From Bradyrhizobium sp. in8p8 (lineage in GTDB: Bacteria; Pseudomonadota; Alphaproteobacteria; Rhizobiales; Xanthobacteraceae): DNA of 64,000 nucleotides. Positions 1 through 7,322 of the stretch are shown piece after piece. The stretch's first letter is position 1. Every line of letters begins with the position of its first letter. The notes beneath the pieces were generated by a model that ran no database searches, was not told the origin of the DNA, and saw nothing but the letters and a program-made list of their open reading frames with translations. The position numbers and the translations under genes are program-made. The DNA lies in contig NZ_AUGD01000007.1 of NCBI RefSeq assembly GCF_000426845.1, forward strand, positions 124,001 through 188,000, read 5' to 3'.

Positions 1-1
1 G

Positions 2-64
2 TCCGAGCAGTTCGCGCCGCTGCTCGGCAAGCGTAGCGAGGAAAGCAAGCCGGTTGCCGCGTGA
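2..64 (+). CDS. C-terminal fragment of a gene cut by the window edge
   Basis: An open frame enters at the left edge and ends at a TGA at 62-64, giving a 20-residue tail (SEQFAPLLGK then RSEESKPVAA). Too little is present to name a family. Codon use fits the surrounding high-GC genes, so it is probably the real end of a plus-strand gene rather than a chance frame. Confidence 0.4.
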   Translation, partial: SEQFAPLLGKRSEESKPVAA

Positions 65-127
65 CTGCAGCGCGCGTCGACGGCCGCGGCTTGCCTTGCA
101 AGAGTTCACATCGAGCCTGCGAGGCGA

Positions 128-466
128 TCAAAGTCCGCGCGAATTGATCTTCCTGCGCAGGCGATGACACGTATCTTCCAGGAGCGTCTGAAGATTCTCG
201 AGGTTCAGAAGCAGCTCCTCTGCTTGTCGCCGTTCTGGCGTTCCGAAAGCGAAACCATTGCGCAGGGTCGCGACGTGCTCCACGCGCTTGCGTCCGGCTG
301 CGGCCCGATGTTCGAAGAACTCGAGCTGCTCCAGATCCTGTCCCAGCCCGTCCTCTTCGGCGATGAGCAGCTTGGTGATTGCGCTTCGGCGGTCAGGCAC
401 GAGGTCGGTGTCGTTCAACAGCGCGATGTAGTGGTCGATATTCGCTCGAACGATGTACCGATGCAT
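128..466 (-). CDS. conserved small hypothetical protein
   Basis: A 112-residue soluble protein that I cannot assign to a function. I start it at the ATG at 466 (MHRYIVRANIDHY), because a purine-rich GGGGGAAG sequence lies about 6 bases upstream; an upstream in-frame start would add a cysteine-rich segment without a good ribosome site. It is rich in charged residues and probably helical (LLNLENLQTLLEDTCHRL near the end). There is no signal peptide or membrane segment. The overall look matches small orphan proteins common in Bradyrhizobium. A TATAAT-like hexamer and a 14-base palindrome lie just upstream. Confidence 0.65.
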   Translation of the reverse strand: MHRYIVRANIDHYIALLNDTDLVPDRRSAITKLLIAEEDGLGQDLEQLEFFEHRAAAGRKRVEHVATLRNGFAFGTPERRQAEELLLNLENLQTLLEDTCHRLRRKINSRGL

Positions 467-483
467 GGCGCACTTCCCCCGGC

Positions 484-509
484 ATTTGCCGGCAAATATT
501 ACCATTATA
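484..509 (-). promoter_or_regulatory. candidate promoter and palindromic operator of the 466 gene
   Basis: Read on the minus strand, TATAAT (plus positions 504-509) is followed by a perfect 14-base palindrome, ATTTGCCGGCAAAT (484-497), and then by the gene starting at 466. The palindrome would lie around or just after the transcription start, where a repressor site is expected. No protein partner can be named. Confidence 0.35.
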
Positions 510-639
510 GGGGCGGTTTGCGAAGATGGTCCTTATCGAGGTAGGGATGCACCTATCAAAATACCGTGGGCGAGGCTAGGTCATGCGCAATTGATCTCCG
601 GCGAACGAGGCGTCCAGCTCCTGTCGCGGCAGATCTGGC

Positions 640-653
640 TTGATCCGGATCAA
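640..653. promoter_or_regulatory. FixK/FNR-type box TTGATCCGGATCAA
   Basis: This is a perfect palindrome matching the TTGAT-N4-ATCAA consensus of FixK/FNR regulators. An activator here would normally sit about 41 bases before the start site. Read rightwards this predicts a start near 688, with TCTAAG at 674-679 as a possible -10 element. Read leftwards it would place a start near 605, well before the gene at 466. The rightward reading is better supported by the downstream terminator. Confidence 0.7.
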
Positions 654-687
654 GCCTCCCGGTTCCCGGCCCCTCTAAGGTGCGGTT

Positions 688-759
688 CGCGTGACCCAAA
701 CGGGGTTGCGCCGTAAAGTCGCCGCCGAGGTCCATCCCCCATCTCGGCGGCCCTTTTTT
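688..759 (+). ncRNA. candidate FixK-dependent small RNA (about 70 nt)
   Basis: The unit is assembled from the box at 640-653, a possible -10 at 674-679 and a strong intrinsic terminator. The terminator stem GCCGCCGAG (721-729) pairs with CTCGGCGGC (743-751), and T6 follows at 754-759. The predicted transcript is about 72 nt and carries no convincing open frame with a ribosome site. By analogy with the FNR-activated RNA FnrS of enterobacteria it could be a regulatory RNA. It could instead be a terminated leader of the small gene at 811. The start site is inferred from box spacing only. Confidence 0.4.
721..759 (+). terminator. Rho-independent terminator
   Basis: A perfect 9-bp GC-rich stem (721-729 with 743-751) with a 13-base loop is followed by CC and six T residues. 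This is one of the clearest intrinsic terminators in the window. No plus-strand protein gene ends just before it, so it must end an RNA or attenuate the gene at 811. Confidence 0.75.
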
Positions 760-810
760 CTCAGAATGATCGATTTCAACAGAGCCGCGCGAGATCGCGG
801 GAAAGAGCCG

Positions 811-1029
811 ATGCTGACCTACTATTTCGATATGAAGGACGGCGTGCCCGTCCGGGACAGGTCGGGGCTGGAGCTTGTGAGTGATGGCGCCGCCATTGCC
901 CATAGCAAGAGCCTTGCCGAAAAGGTGCGGAGAGAAAAGCCGACGGGTCATCCCGAGCTCCAGATCGTCGTCATCGACGAGAGCGGCCGGGAAGTTCACC
1001 GCGAACAAATTTATCCAAGTGCGGTCTGA
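811..1029 (+). CDS. DUF6894-type small protein
   Basis: A 72-residue protein beginning MLTYYFDMKDGVPVRDRSG. The opening Y-[YF]-F-D-[MI]-K-D-G and the later block IVVIDESGREVHRE match the small DUF6894-type proteins abundant in Bradyrhizobium and relatives, whose function is unknown. The ATG at 811 was chosen because the family starts there and GGGAAAGAG precedes it. It follows the candidate small RNA and its terminator, so its expression may depend on read-through or on a separate promoter. Confidence 0.7.
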   Translation: MLTYYFDMKDGVPVRDRSGLELVSDGAAIAHSKSLAEKVRREKPTGHPELQIVVIDESGREVHREQIYPSAV

Positions 1030-1223
1030 GCACCGGTAAGGGATGGCAGACCGTATCGTTTCAGAACCGCCTTTCAGCGTGGGCCGAACAGCTCCTTGAG
1101 CAGGCCGCCAAACTGACGTCTGGCCGCGAGCGGGACGACCTGCTTGCTAAGATTCGTCGGGCCGATGTCGCAGCTCTCCTCGACAAATGGGTCAACTCTC
1201 GGGGGCTTCAGCCACCGAAGTAG
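1026..1223 (+). pseudogene. small Bradyrhizobium-type orphan protein without a clear start codon
   Basis: An open frame overlaps the end of the 811 gene and stops at TAG 1221-1223. Its product resembles a small helical family common in Bradyrhizobium, recognisable by the block DLLAKIRRADVAALLDKW and the ending RGLQPPK. I could not find ATG, GTG or TTG at a sensible position; the homologous N-terminus begins near a CTG at 1026. Either a rare start is used, or the gene has lost its start and is decaying. Confidence 0.4.
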
Positions 1224-1303
1224 GTTGCTTTGCCTCCAGCTGAGTGCGGCTCCGGTCGGTGCGCTGTCGCCTTCACGCGCGGTATCAGCCGAGATCGACC
1301 ATC

Positions 1304-3850
1304 TCAGGCGTCAGGCTCCGAGATTGCCAGCCGTTTGGCAACGTTCGCCGAGATCAGATAGGCAGCTGCGATGGCAACTATCGCCGCAACTATTCCTCCT
1401 GAAAGCGCTGTAAAGCCGAACAGCCCCCTCCACGGACCGAACGCAAGCGCGAGCCCGGCGAAAAGGGCGCCGACCGAGGTCGCAATCAGGATATTGTGCG
1501 GTCGGTTTGCGCGCCACGGCAGGCGCCGAGACCGGATGACGAAAATGACCAGGATCTGTGTGAATATCGATTCCACGAACCACCCGGTTCGAAACAGTGT
1601 CGCATCCGCCTCGAACACCCCAAGCAGGACCACGAAGGTGATCGCGTCGAACAGCGAGGAGGCGATACCCATGACGATGGAGAAACGGAGGATGCTCCTC
1701 ATGTCCCACGTCTCCGGCCGGGCGACATCTTCGGGGTCGACCTCGTCGAAGGGAATGCCGATTTCGGAGAGGTCGTAGATCAGATTGTTCAGCAGGATTT
1801 GCAGGGGCAGCAGCGGCAGGAATGGAAGCACGATCGACGCCAGGGCCATAGAGAGCATGTTGCCGAAATTCGAGCTCGTTCCCATTCGGACGTATTTCAG
1901 GATGTTTGCAAAGGTCCTGCGGCCTTCGCGCACGCCTGTGGCAAGGACGGAGAGATCGGGAGCCAACAGGATCAAGTCGGCGGCTGCACGGGCGACCTCG
2001 GTCGCGCCCGTGACGGAGATGCCGACATGCGCAGCGTGTATCGCGGGGGCATCATTGACGCCGTCTCCCATGAAACCGACGACATGATTGCGGTGCCGGA
2101 GCGCGGCGATGATCCGTCGCTTCTGATCGGGGTCGATCCGGGCGAACAGATCGACATCATCGACCCGCGCGGCGAGCGCGGCATCGGTGAGCTCGGAGAT
2201 CTCGGCTCCGGTCATCACGCGTCCGGACGGAAGGCCGACCGTTCGCGCGACATGCGAGACCACGGCGTCATGATCGCCCGAGAGGATCTTGATCGTCACG
2301 CCGAGCGAGGTGAGTGCCTCGATCGCCGAGGCCGCATCCTGCTTCGGCGGATCGGCGAAGACACAGAAGCCGATCATGGTCAAACCGGTCTCGTCTCCGA
2401 CCGCAATCGTCTGCTGCCCGGCGGGAATCGACCTGACGGCGACGGCAAGGAGCCGAAAACCATCCCGGGCATACCGAGCCTGGATATCGGCCATTTTCTG
2501 TTGCCATGCGGCGTCGAGCGGATGGGTGAGGCCGTCGATCTCCACGGCAACGCAGCGGGCCAAGATGGATTCCGGAGCTCCCTTTGCGATCAGCATGTGT
2601 TCGTCGTGCCGCGTGACGAGAACGGACAGGCATCTCCGCTCGAAGTCGAACGGGACTTCCGAAAGCCGGACCCAGCCGTCCGGGCCGTCGCGGCTCGCCG
2701 ACAAGATCGCGTCGTCGAGAGAGCTTCTGACGCCGGTCTGGAATGTGCTGTTGAGGCGGGCGAAGTCCAGGACGCGATCGCTGGACCGGTCTTGGGGATC
2801 GATATGCGCCTCCAGCGTGATTCTCGCTTCTGTCAGCGTGCCGGTCTTGTCGACGCAAAGCGTGTCCATTGCGCCCAGATCGTGAATTGCGGACAGCCGC
2901 TTGACGATGACTTTCCGCTCCGCCATGCGCAGCGCGCCGCGAGCAAGGGTCACCGTCATCACCATCGGCAGCAGCTCGGGTGTCAGGCCGACGGCGAGCG
3001 CGACCGCGAAGAGGAAGGACTCCATTGCGGGACGTTGCGCGACGAGATGAGCCATCAGCACGAACAGCGTGAGGAAGAGTGTCAGTCGAAGGATCAGCAG
3101 TCCGAGCCTTTGAACGCCCTCCTCGAGCGCGGTCGGTGGCGCGCTGGCGGCCATTGCCGAGGCGATCGCGCCAAAGCGTGTCCGGCCTCCGGTCCTCACG
3201 ACCAGCATCTTGCCGCTTCCGCCGACGGTACTGGTGCCCGCGAACAACGCGTTGGTGGCGTCCGCCGGCAATGCCGCCGAGCAGGGCGCGGCCGTCTTGA
3301 AGGCGGGAAACGGCTCGCCTGTCATCAATGCTTCGTTGACCTGCAATTCCTGGGCATCGAGGACGACGCCATCGGCCGGTATCAGATCGCCGATGCGGAG
3401 TTTCACGACGTCGCCGGGGACGAGAGCCGTCACCGACATCGTCACTTCCCTGCCGTCCCTGATGACGTCGGCCTGAATCGCGACGGATTCCCGCAACGCT
3501 TCCGCCGTCCGCTCGGCGCGATGCTCCTGGAGGATATCAAGCGTGATGGAGAGGGACAGTACGGCTGCGATGATGGCAAAGCTGCCGATATCGCCGCTCA
3601 GCCCGGACACGATTGCCGCCGCCAGCAGCATCGCGATCAGGGGATTCCAGAGGCGGTGGCCGAGCTTGCGCAGGGCTGACCGGCTTTGCGAGGCATCCGC
3701 GCGGTTTGCTCCGAAGACGGCGAGCCGCCGGCTCGCTTCGGTCTGTGTCAGTCCGTCCGGACCCGAGCCCAGCGTGCGGCAGAGCTCGTCCTTCGGCGTT
3801 TGCCAGAATTCGGCGGCCAAAGCCTTGGCCGGAATGGATTGCTCGGTCAT
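1304..3850 (-). CDS. mgtA: magnesium-translocating P-type ATPase (MgtA-like)
   Basis: An inner-membrane P3B-type ATPase that imports Mg2+ using ATP. The ATG at 3850 (MTEQSIPAKALAAEFWQ) gives 848 residues, close to the usual length, whereas a longer frame adds a non-homologous arginine-rich leader. Visible motifs are TGEP at 177-180 (actuator domain), VGLTPELLPM near 288-297 (membrane helix 4), the phosphorylated aspartate D334 in DKTGTLT, and a GDGVNDAP hinge. Hydrophobic pairs near 60-110 and 245-300 and several C-terminal helices fit ten membrane segments. No Mg2+ leader RNA could be recognised upstream. Confidence 0.93.
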   Translation of the reverse strand: MTEQSIPAKALAAEFWQTPKDELCRTLGSGPDGLTQTEASRRLAVFGANRADASQSRSALRKLGHRLWNPLIAMLLAAAIVSGLSGDIGSFAIIAAVLSLSITLDILQEHRAERTAEALRESVAIQADVIRDGREVTMSVTALVPGDVVKLRIGDLIPADGVVLDAQELQVNEALMTGEPFPAFKTAAPCSAALPADATNALFAGTSTVGGSGKMLVVRTGGRTRFGAIASAMAASAPPTALEEGVQRLGLLILRLTLFLTLFVLMAHLVAQRPAMESFLFAVALAVGLTPELLPMVMTVTLARGALRMAERKVIVKRLSAIHDLGAMDTLCVDKTGTLTEARITLEAHIDPQDRSSDRVLDFARLNSTFQTGVRSSLDDAILSASRDGPDGWVRLSEVPFDFERRCLSVLVTRHDEHMLIAKGAPESILARCVAVEIDGLTHPLDAAWQQKMADIQARYARDGFRLLAVAVRSIPAGQQTIAVGDETGLTMIGFCVFADPPKQDAASAIEALTSLGVTIKILSGDHDAVVSHVARTVGLPSGRVMTGAEISELTDAALAARVDDVDLFARIDPDQKRRIIAALRHRNHVVGFMGDGVNDAPAIHAAHVGISVTGATEVARAAADLILLAPDLSVLATGVREGRRTFANILKYVRMGTSSNFGNMLSMALASIVLPFLPLLPLQILLNNLIYDLSEIGIPFDEVDPEDVARPETWDMRSILRFSIVMGIASSLFDAITFVVLLGVFEADATLFRTGWFVESIFTQILVIFVIRSRRLPWRANRPHNILIATSVGALFAGLALAFGPWRGLFGFTALSGGIVAAIVAIAAAYLISANVAKRLAISEPDA

Positions 3851-4051
3851 GGGGAGGGCGCCGATCTGACAGCTGGACCAGGCGAAGGTAAGACGGCGCT
3901 CAATCCTTGGGTTGATGCGGCTCAACTCCGCCTCGGGCGGATGCGCGCACGAACCGGATTCACCTCTCTTGAAGGGAGAATGGTGCGCATCGAAGATGCG
4001 ATCCGGGTGAGGCACGCCCGCCGCGCGCGCAGCTATGCGGCGCTCGGCGCA

Positions 4052-4537
4052 TCATTTCTTCCGGCTGGCCGCCGGCGGCGAGAATATCTGGTTGGCAGGC
4101 GGTTGCCCGCCCGCGGGAACGGTGATGGCAATGAAGCCGCGGCCCATCGAGGTGTGGCAGACGTTGCAGCCGTCGGTCAGCACGCGCATGGAAGCTGCGA
4201 ACTTGCGCTCGTCTCCCGTCGCGATCGCGTCGGCGACCGCGAGCAGCGGCTCCTTCATCGTGGTCACGTTGCTGACGGGCACCGCCGGATAGAATATGGC
4301 TGCTTCCGCCAGGCTGTTGGTCAGCTGCCGCAACTCATATGCGGCCAAGTCCCAGTTCTTCGCCTTGCCCGCATACCAGAGCTTGAGATGCTCAATCTGC
4401 GCCATGCCCATAACCTCGACGAGACGCGGCGCTTCTTGTTTGGCGCTCGGGGAGGCTGGAAAGTCGGACTGGGCGATCGCGGAGGTGACCGCACCAGCCG
4501 ACATCGCGAGAACCACGTACCATTTTGTCAGCGTCAT
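4052..4537 (-). CDS. exported monohaem c-type cytochrome-like protein
   Basis: A 161-residue protein with an N-terminal signal sequence (MTLTKWYVVL to about A22, cut near AIAQS) and one haem-binding motif C124-NVC-H128. The region before it is helical and aligns poorly with standard class I cytochromes, so it is best called a cytochrome-c-family periplasmic protein of unknown partner. I prefer the ATG at 4537 because the signal peptide begins there. A near-consensus FixK box lies about 61 bases upstream at 4592-4605, at a spacing that fits activation under low oxygen. Confidence 0.75.
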   Translation of the reverse strand: MTLTKWYVVLAMSAGAVTSAIAQSDFPASPSAKQEAPRLVEVMGMAQIEHLKLWYAGKAKNWDLAAYELRQLTNSLAEAAIFYPAVPVSNVTTMKEPLLAVADAIATGDERKFAASMRVLTDGCNVCHTSMGRGFIAITVPAGGQPPANQIFSPPAASRKK

Positions 4538-4591
4538 CCGAGCATTCCCTGTCAATCTCGACCTTTACTAGCAGGGCTGCGTTCTCCGCCC

Positions 4592-4605
4592 TTGCGCTGA
4601 ATCAA
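4592..4605 (-). promoter_or_regulatory. near-consensus FixK/FNR box
   Basis: On the minus strand the site reads TTGATTCAGCGCAA, one base away from TTGA-N6-TCAA. With the activator centred 41 bases before the start site, transcription would begin near 4557, about 20 bases before the cytochrome start codon at 4537. The spacing supports a real site despite the mismatch. Confidence 0.5.
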
Positions 4606-4644
4606 GCTTCGCCTTCCCGCTACGCGCGGTGCACCCACGAGTGC

Positions 4645-4878
4645 TCAATTCAGCTTTCCAAGAAGTCTTCGGATGATCTTCCTCAAATTGTCGGCGTACT
4701 CTTCGACGACCTGGCGCCTTTCGGCTGACGGCGAAAGCTGACGATCATCGTCTTCGTCAGCCGGCGGAGTGTCCGTCCGGGATTTCCCGCGGATGATGGA
4801 GGCGATCGGCTTTGTCACTTTCACGGGAATCTGGCCTCGGGATAGACTGCGCGCACTGTTCAAAAGCCCGATCTGCAC
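4645..4878 (-). CDS. small charged hypothetical protein
   Basis: A 77-residue frame with a GTG start at 4878; internal GTG codons further in are also possible. The second half is very acidic, then basic (PPADEDDDRQLSPSAERRQV, then ADNLRKIIRRLLGKLN), and likely forms a coiled or amphipathic helix. There is no signal peptide, membrane helix or recognised domain. The charge pattern and codon use look like a real gene. Confidence 0.45.
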   Translation of the reverse strand: MQIGLLNSARSLSRGQIPVKVTKPIASIIRGKSRTDTPPADEDDDRQLSPSAERRQVVEEYADNLRKIIRRLLGKLN

Positions 4879-4937
4879 GGCTCATTCATGGACGCCCGGC
4901 GCCGCGCTAGATTGCTGCAACGGACCACTCGCTGCGA

Positions 4938-5216
4938 CTAGGGGCGCGAGGCCTTCGGATCGCACTTGGGACAGCGGCCGTCGGCGGCAGCTCCGAGCTG
5001 ACGGCTGAGCTCGCCCCTGAGAGCCTCCTTGTCCCATTTCGTGCCGTCGCTCTTGACGATTCGCTTGGCGCGTTCGAAGGCGTGGCTCTCGGCCGCGTCG
5101 TCCCCGATGCGGACGATGACGTCGTCGTGGAAGGGGCAAACAGTCGTGGCGCGGGTCGTTTCCAGTGCGTAGCGCACGGCGGCGGCGAGATCGTCGGTGT
5201 GAATGTCGGCAAGCAT
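4938..5216 (-). CDS. small hypothetical protein with two cysteine pairs or half-pairs
   Basis: A 92-residue soluble protein starting at ATG 5216, preceded by an AGGAG ribosome site. It has CPFHDD near residue 27 and CPKCD near residue 82, which could bind one metal ion or form disulfides. The middle is helical and charged (ESHAFERAKRIVKSDGTKWD). It lies downstream of the FixK-like regulator on the same strand, but a long gap with a hairpin separates them. Function unknown. Confidence 0.6.
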   Translation of the reverse strand: MLADIHTDDLAAAVRYALETTRATTVCPFHDDVIVRIGDDAAESHAFERAKRIVKSDGTKWDKEALRGELSRQLGAAADGRCPKCDPKASRP

Positions 5217-5272
5217 GGCGGCTCTCCTGATCGCTTACTCCTTCGCCCAGGCCATCCCTACAGGTCGACGAA

Positions 5273-5311
5273 AATCGGCCCCGGGGCTCCCTGGGAGCGC
5301 CGAGGCCGATT
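5273..5311 (-). terminator. hairpin with T-run on the minus strand
   Basis: AATCGGCC (5273-5280) pairs with GGCCGATT (5304-5311), with an inner GCTCC/GGAGC stem. Read on the minus strand the structure ends in TTTT. It could terminate a transcript coming from the direction of the FixK-like gene, or a separate RNA from the box at 5559. The rest of 5217-5581 has no credible protein gene. Confidence 0.45.
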
Positions 5312-5558
5312 GGTCGCCTGGTTCTTTCGCCCAGGGGCTGAGCTCATTCCAGCAAACCCGCGTTGCCGTTGCTCGTTCCATCGAACCCTCCGGCGGAGCC
5401 GCTCTCCGGCCTGCTCCATGCTCGCGGTTTCTGCATCCAGCTAGGGAAGCGGTGCCCGGCCTGTCTTACGAATCCGAGCTTCGCTCCTGTCGGTAACGGG
5501 ACCTCAGAAAGCGTTCCCGATGCCGATACAACGCTATAATCAGGGTCAGAAACATGGC

Positions 5559-5572
5559 TTGATCCAGCTCAA
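5559..5572. promoter_or_regulatory. FixK/FNR-type box TTGATCCAGCTCAA
   Basis: An exact TTGA-N6-TCAA match just beyond the 3' end of the FixK-like gene. Read leftwards it predicts a start near 5524, far from the next minus-strand gene at 5216, with a terminator-like hairpin at 5273-5311 in between. Read rightwards it would drive an RNA antisense to the regulator gene. The direction is undecided. Confidence 0.55.
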
Positions 5573-5581
5573 AGAACGCAA

Positions 5582-6262
5582 TCAGATATTCATGTCCCTG
5601 AGGTGCTGACGATTGCGCAGCACGATCTGCCTCGCACCGGAAAAGCCGAGAATGCCTTCGCTATGCAGCTGCGACAACGCGCGAGAAATCGTCTCCAGCG
5701 TCAGCCCGAGATAGTCGCCGATATCCCGGCGGCACATCGGGAGCGCCAGCATGCCGGCGCCGGCCAGCCGCCGATCCATTTCGAGAAGGAACGCCGCAAC
5801 CTTCTCCATGGCGTTCTTGCGGCCCAGCAGCAGCATGTGGTTCTCGGCGTGATTGAGCTCCGCGGCGGTCATGCTCCACAATTTGCGCGCAACCTGGACG
5901 TCGGTGGTCGCGGCCTTTTCCAGCGCAGTTCGCTTGACGAGACGCACCGTCGTATCGACGATCGCTTCCGCCGCGAGGCGGTGGGTGGCTCCGGATTCCA
6001 GGCCGAATACGTCGCCGGGCAGATGGAACGACCCGATCTGACGCCGGCCGTCCGACAGCAGCTTGTATGTTCTGACTGAACCCGACACGACCTGGTAGAC
6101 GTATTCGGCCGGCTCGTCCTCCCCGAAAATCTCTTCATCCTTCTGGTAGGAGAACTCACTCGCGATCAATCCTGCCAGGGCTGCGAATGAATCGGCCACG
6201 CGGGACGCCTGCGCGGTCTTGGGACGAAGCGGCTGGTTGACGTCGAGGGCGGTGGTCAGCAT
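5582..6262 (-). CDS. Crp/Fnr family transcription regulator, FixK type
   Basis: A 226-residue regulator with a cyclic-nucleotide-binding-like beta-roll (about residues 30-125: EIFGEDEPAEYVYQVVSGSV, GSFHLPGDVFGLES), a long dimer helix, and a C-terminal helix-turn-helix with recognition helix LTLETISRALSQL (187-199). It lacks the N-terminal cysteine cluster of oxygen-sensing FNR, which points to the FixK branch. A single C177 just before the helix-turn-helix recalls the redox-sensitive cysteine of B. diazoefficiens FixK2. AAGGAG precedes the start. It is the obvious candidate to bind the TTGA-N6-TCAA sites nearby. Which FixK paralogue it is cannot be told here. Confidence 0.9.
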   Translation of the reverse strand: MLTTALDVNQPLRPKTAQASRVADSFAALAGLIASEFSYQKDEEIFGEDEPAEYVYQVVSGSVRTYKLLSDGRRQIGSFHLPGDVFGLESGATHRLAAEAIVDTTVRLVKRTALEKAATTDVQVARKLWSMTAAELNHAENHMLLLGRKNAMEKVAAFLLEMDRRLAGAGMLALPMCRRDIGDYLGLTLETISRALSQLHSEGILGFSGARQIVLRNRQHLRDMNI

Positions 6263-6420
6263 CGGATTCTCCTTCTGATGGAGCTCAATTAAGCCAGCCG
6301 GTCAGGTCTGGATATTTCGGGAGGATTCGTAGGGCGATGTCCTTACGTAGATGTCCGGAGCGGCCGCGGTTCGATTGCGCCGAACATGAGGCCGCACCGG
6401 CGCATGCCCTGCGGCGGGAC

Positions 6421-6732
6421 TCATTTCAGCAACCCGATGTATTCGGCGAGATCCGCGACCTCCGCCCTGTTCAGGGACATGTTCGGCATGTTCGGATGCG
6501 GGACGAGAAGCAGAAACGCGAGCCTGTTCTGATCGAAATCGGGTGTCTTCGCGAGATAGGTAAACGGCGGTGCCTGATCGGAGGCGCTTGCTTGGCCGCT
6601 CTCGATGAGGTGGCAAGTTGCGCACCACCGCTTTGCGATGTCTTTGCCGCTGAGGGGATCCGCGCCGAGGCTCGGGGCGGTGGATCCGATGATGCAGCAC
6701 ACCGCCGACAGCAATCCGATGATCTTCGACAT
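6421..6732 (-). CDS. small periplasmic cytochrome c
   Basis: A 103-residue class I cytochrome c. A signal peptide (MSKIIGLLSAVCCIIGSTAP, cut near SLGA) is followed by haem motif C37-ATC-H41. A methionine in the block PNMPNMSL near residue 84 is the likely sixth ligand, and the C-terminal helix is LAEYIGLL. The ATG at 6732 is chosen from the signal peptide. It lies about 160 bases upstream of the FixK-like gene on the same strand and is probably part of the respiratory function of this block; its redox partner is unknown. Confidence 0.85.
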   Translation of the reverse strand: MSKIIGLLSAVCCIIGSTAPSLGADPLSGKDIAKRWCATCHLIESGQASASDQAPPFTYLAKTPDFDQNRLAFLLLVPHPNMPNMSLNRAEVADLAEYIGLLK

Positions 6733-6901
6733 GCGATGTTCCCTGAGCTCCGCCGCGATGGCTAGGGCGCCACCTGGTGGAATGAACGCCGGCCGAGATC
6801 GTTCCTGCGGGCGCTCGGTGTCCGCGCGGGTCCGTTCAGGACATTTGCGTAGGTGTTGGCCCGCAATTTCAATGCTGCAACGACGGGCGCATATGGGGAG
6901 C

Positions 6902-7153
6902 ATGGAGCGCAACATCATATTCAAGTGCCCCCGCACCGGCATGAACGTGCAGCACTGGCTACCCGGCACGATGGCGGACGCCGCGGCGACCCACGTCTCG
7001 GTCCGATGTCCCGCCTGCGCTTCGTTGCATTTTGTCAACATCGCCACCGGCGAGATGTTGAGCGAAGGCGTCGGTCAGCGGCGTCATCGACGTTCATCCG
7101 ACGATCCCCAGTCGCGCGTGCCGCGACAAGCGCTCGTTTCCACCGACGGCTGA
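6902..7153 (+). CDS. small zinc-ribbon-like hypothetical protein
   Basis: An 83-residue protein beginning MERNIIFKCPRTGMNVQHWL, with a second cysteine pair CPAC near residue 41 followed by LHFVNIATGEML. The CP-x-T-G-M-N-V-Q-H-W and C-x-x-C-x-x-L-H-F pattern matches a small family frequent in Bradyrhizobium and Rhodopseudomonas, probably a single zinc ribbon of unknown role. Another ATG lies nine bases upstream (6893), so the start is uncertain by three residues. Confidence 0.7.
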   Translation: MERNIIFKCPRTGMNVQHWLPGTMADAAATHVSVRCPACASLHFVNIATGEMLSEGVGQRRHRRSSDDPQSRVPRQALVSTDG

Positions 7154-7251
7154 GCACGTCCGCGCCGTGCCTTGCGCTGGCGGGTTCATCCGGCACAACG
7201 CCAGAGATGCCCATCGCTGCCGAGCAGGGTCCTCTCCGCATGGCCCCCGCG

Positions 7252-7265
7252 TTGACCTGGGTCAA
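7252..7265 (+). promoter_or_regulatory. FixK/FNR-type box TTGACCTGGGTCAA
   Basis: An exact TTGA-N6-TCAA match centred 64 bases before the start codon of the EF-hand gene at 7323. Placing the activator at -41.5 puts the start site near 7300 and leaves a 23-base leader. Position, orientation and consensus all agree, so this is one of the best-supported regulatory sites in the window. Confidence 0.75.
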
Positions 7266-7322
7266 GGCGAACTCGGTGAGGTTCGACACGTTGTTACGTC
7301 ACAACCAGCCGGAGGAAGCACC

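Noticed and set aside
1496..3679. Long open frame on the plus strand across the Mg2+ ATPase gene
   Set aside because: It is antisense to mgtA, has a low-complexity Asp/Arg/Gly-rich product and no family motif. High-GC genes commonly create such shadows.
5203..5496. Plus-strand frame in the gap before the FixK-like gene
   Set aside because: No ribosome site, no homology, and it crosses the hairpin at 5273-5311.
6278..6291. Possible FixK box (TTGAGCTCCATCAG) upstream of the FixK-like gene
   Set aside because: Only half of the palindrome is good and it lies about 20 bases before the start codon, too close for activation. Autorepression remains possible but is unsupported.
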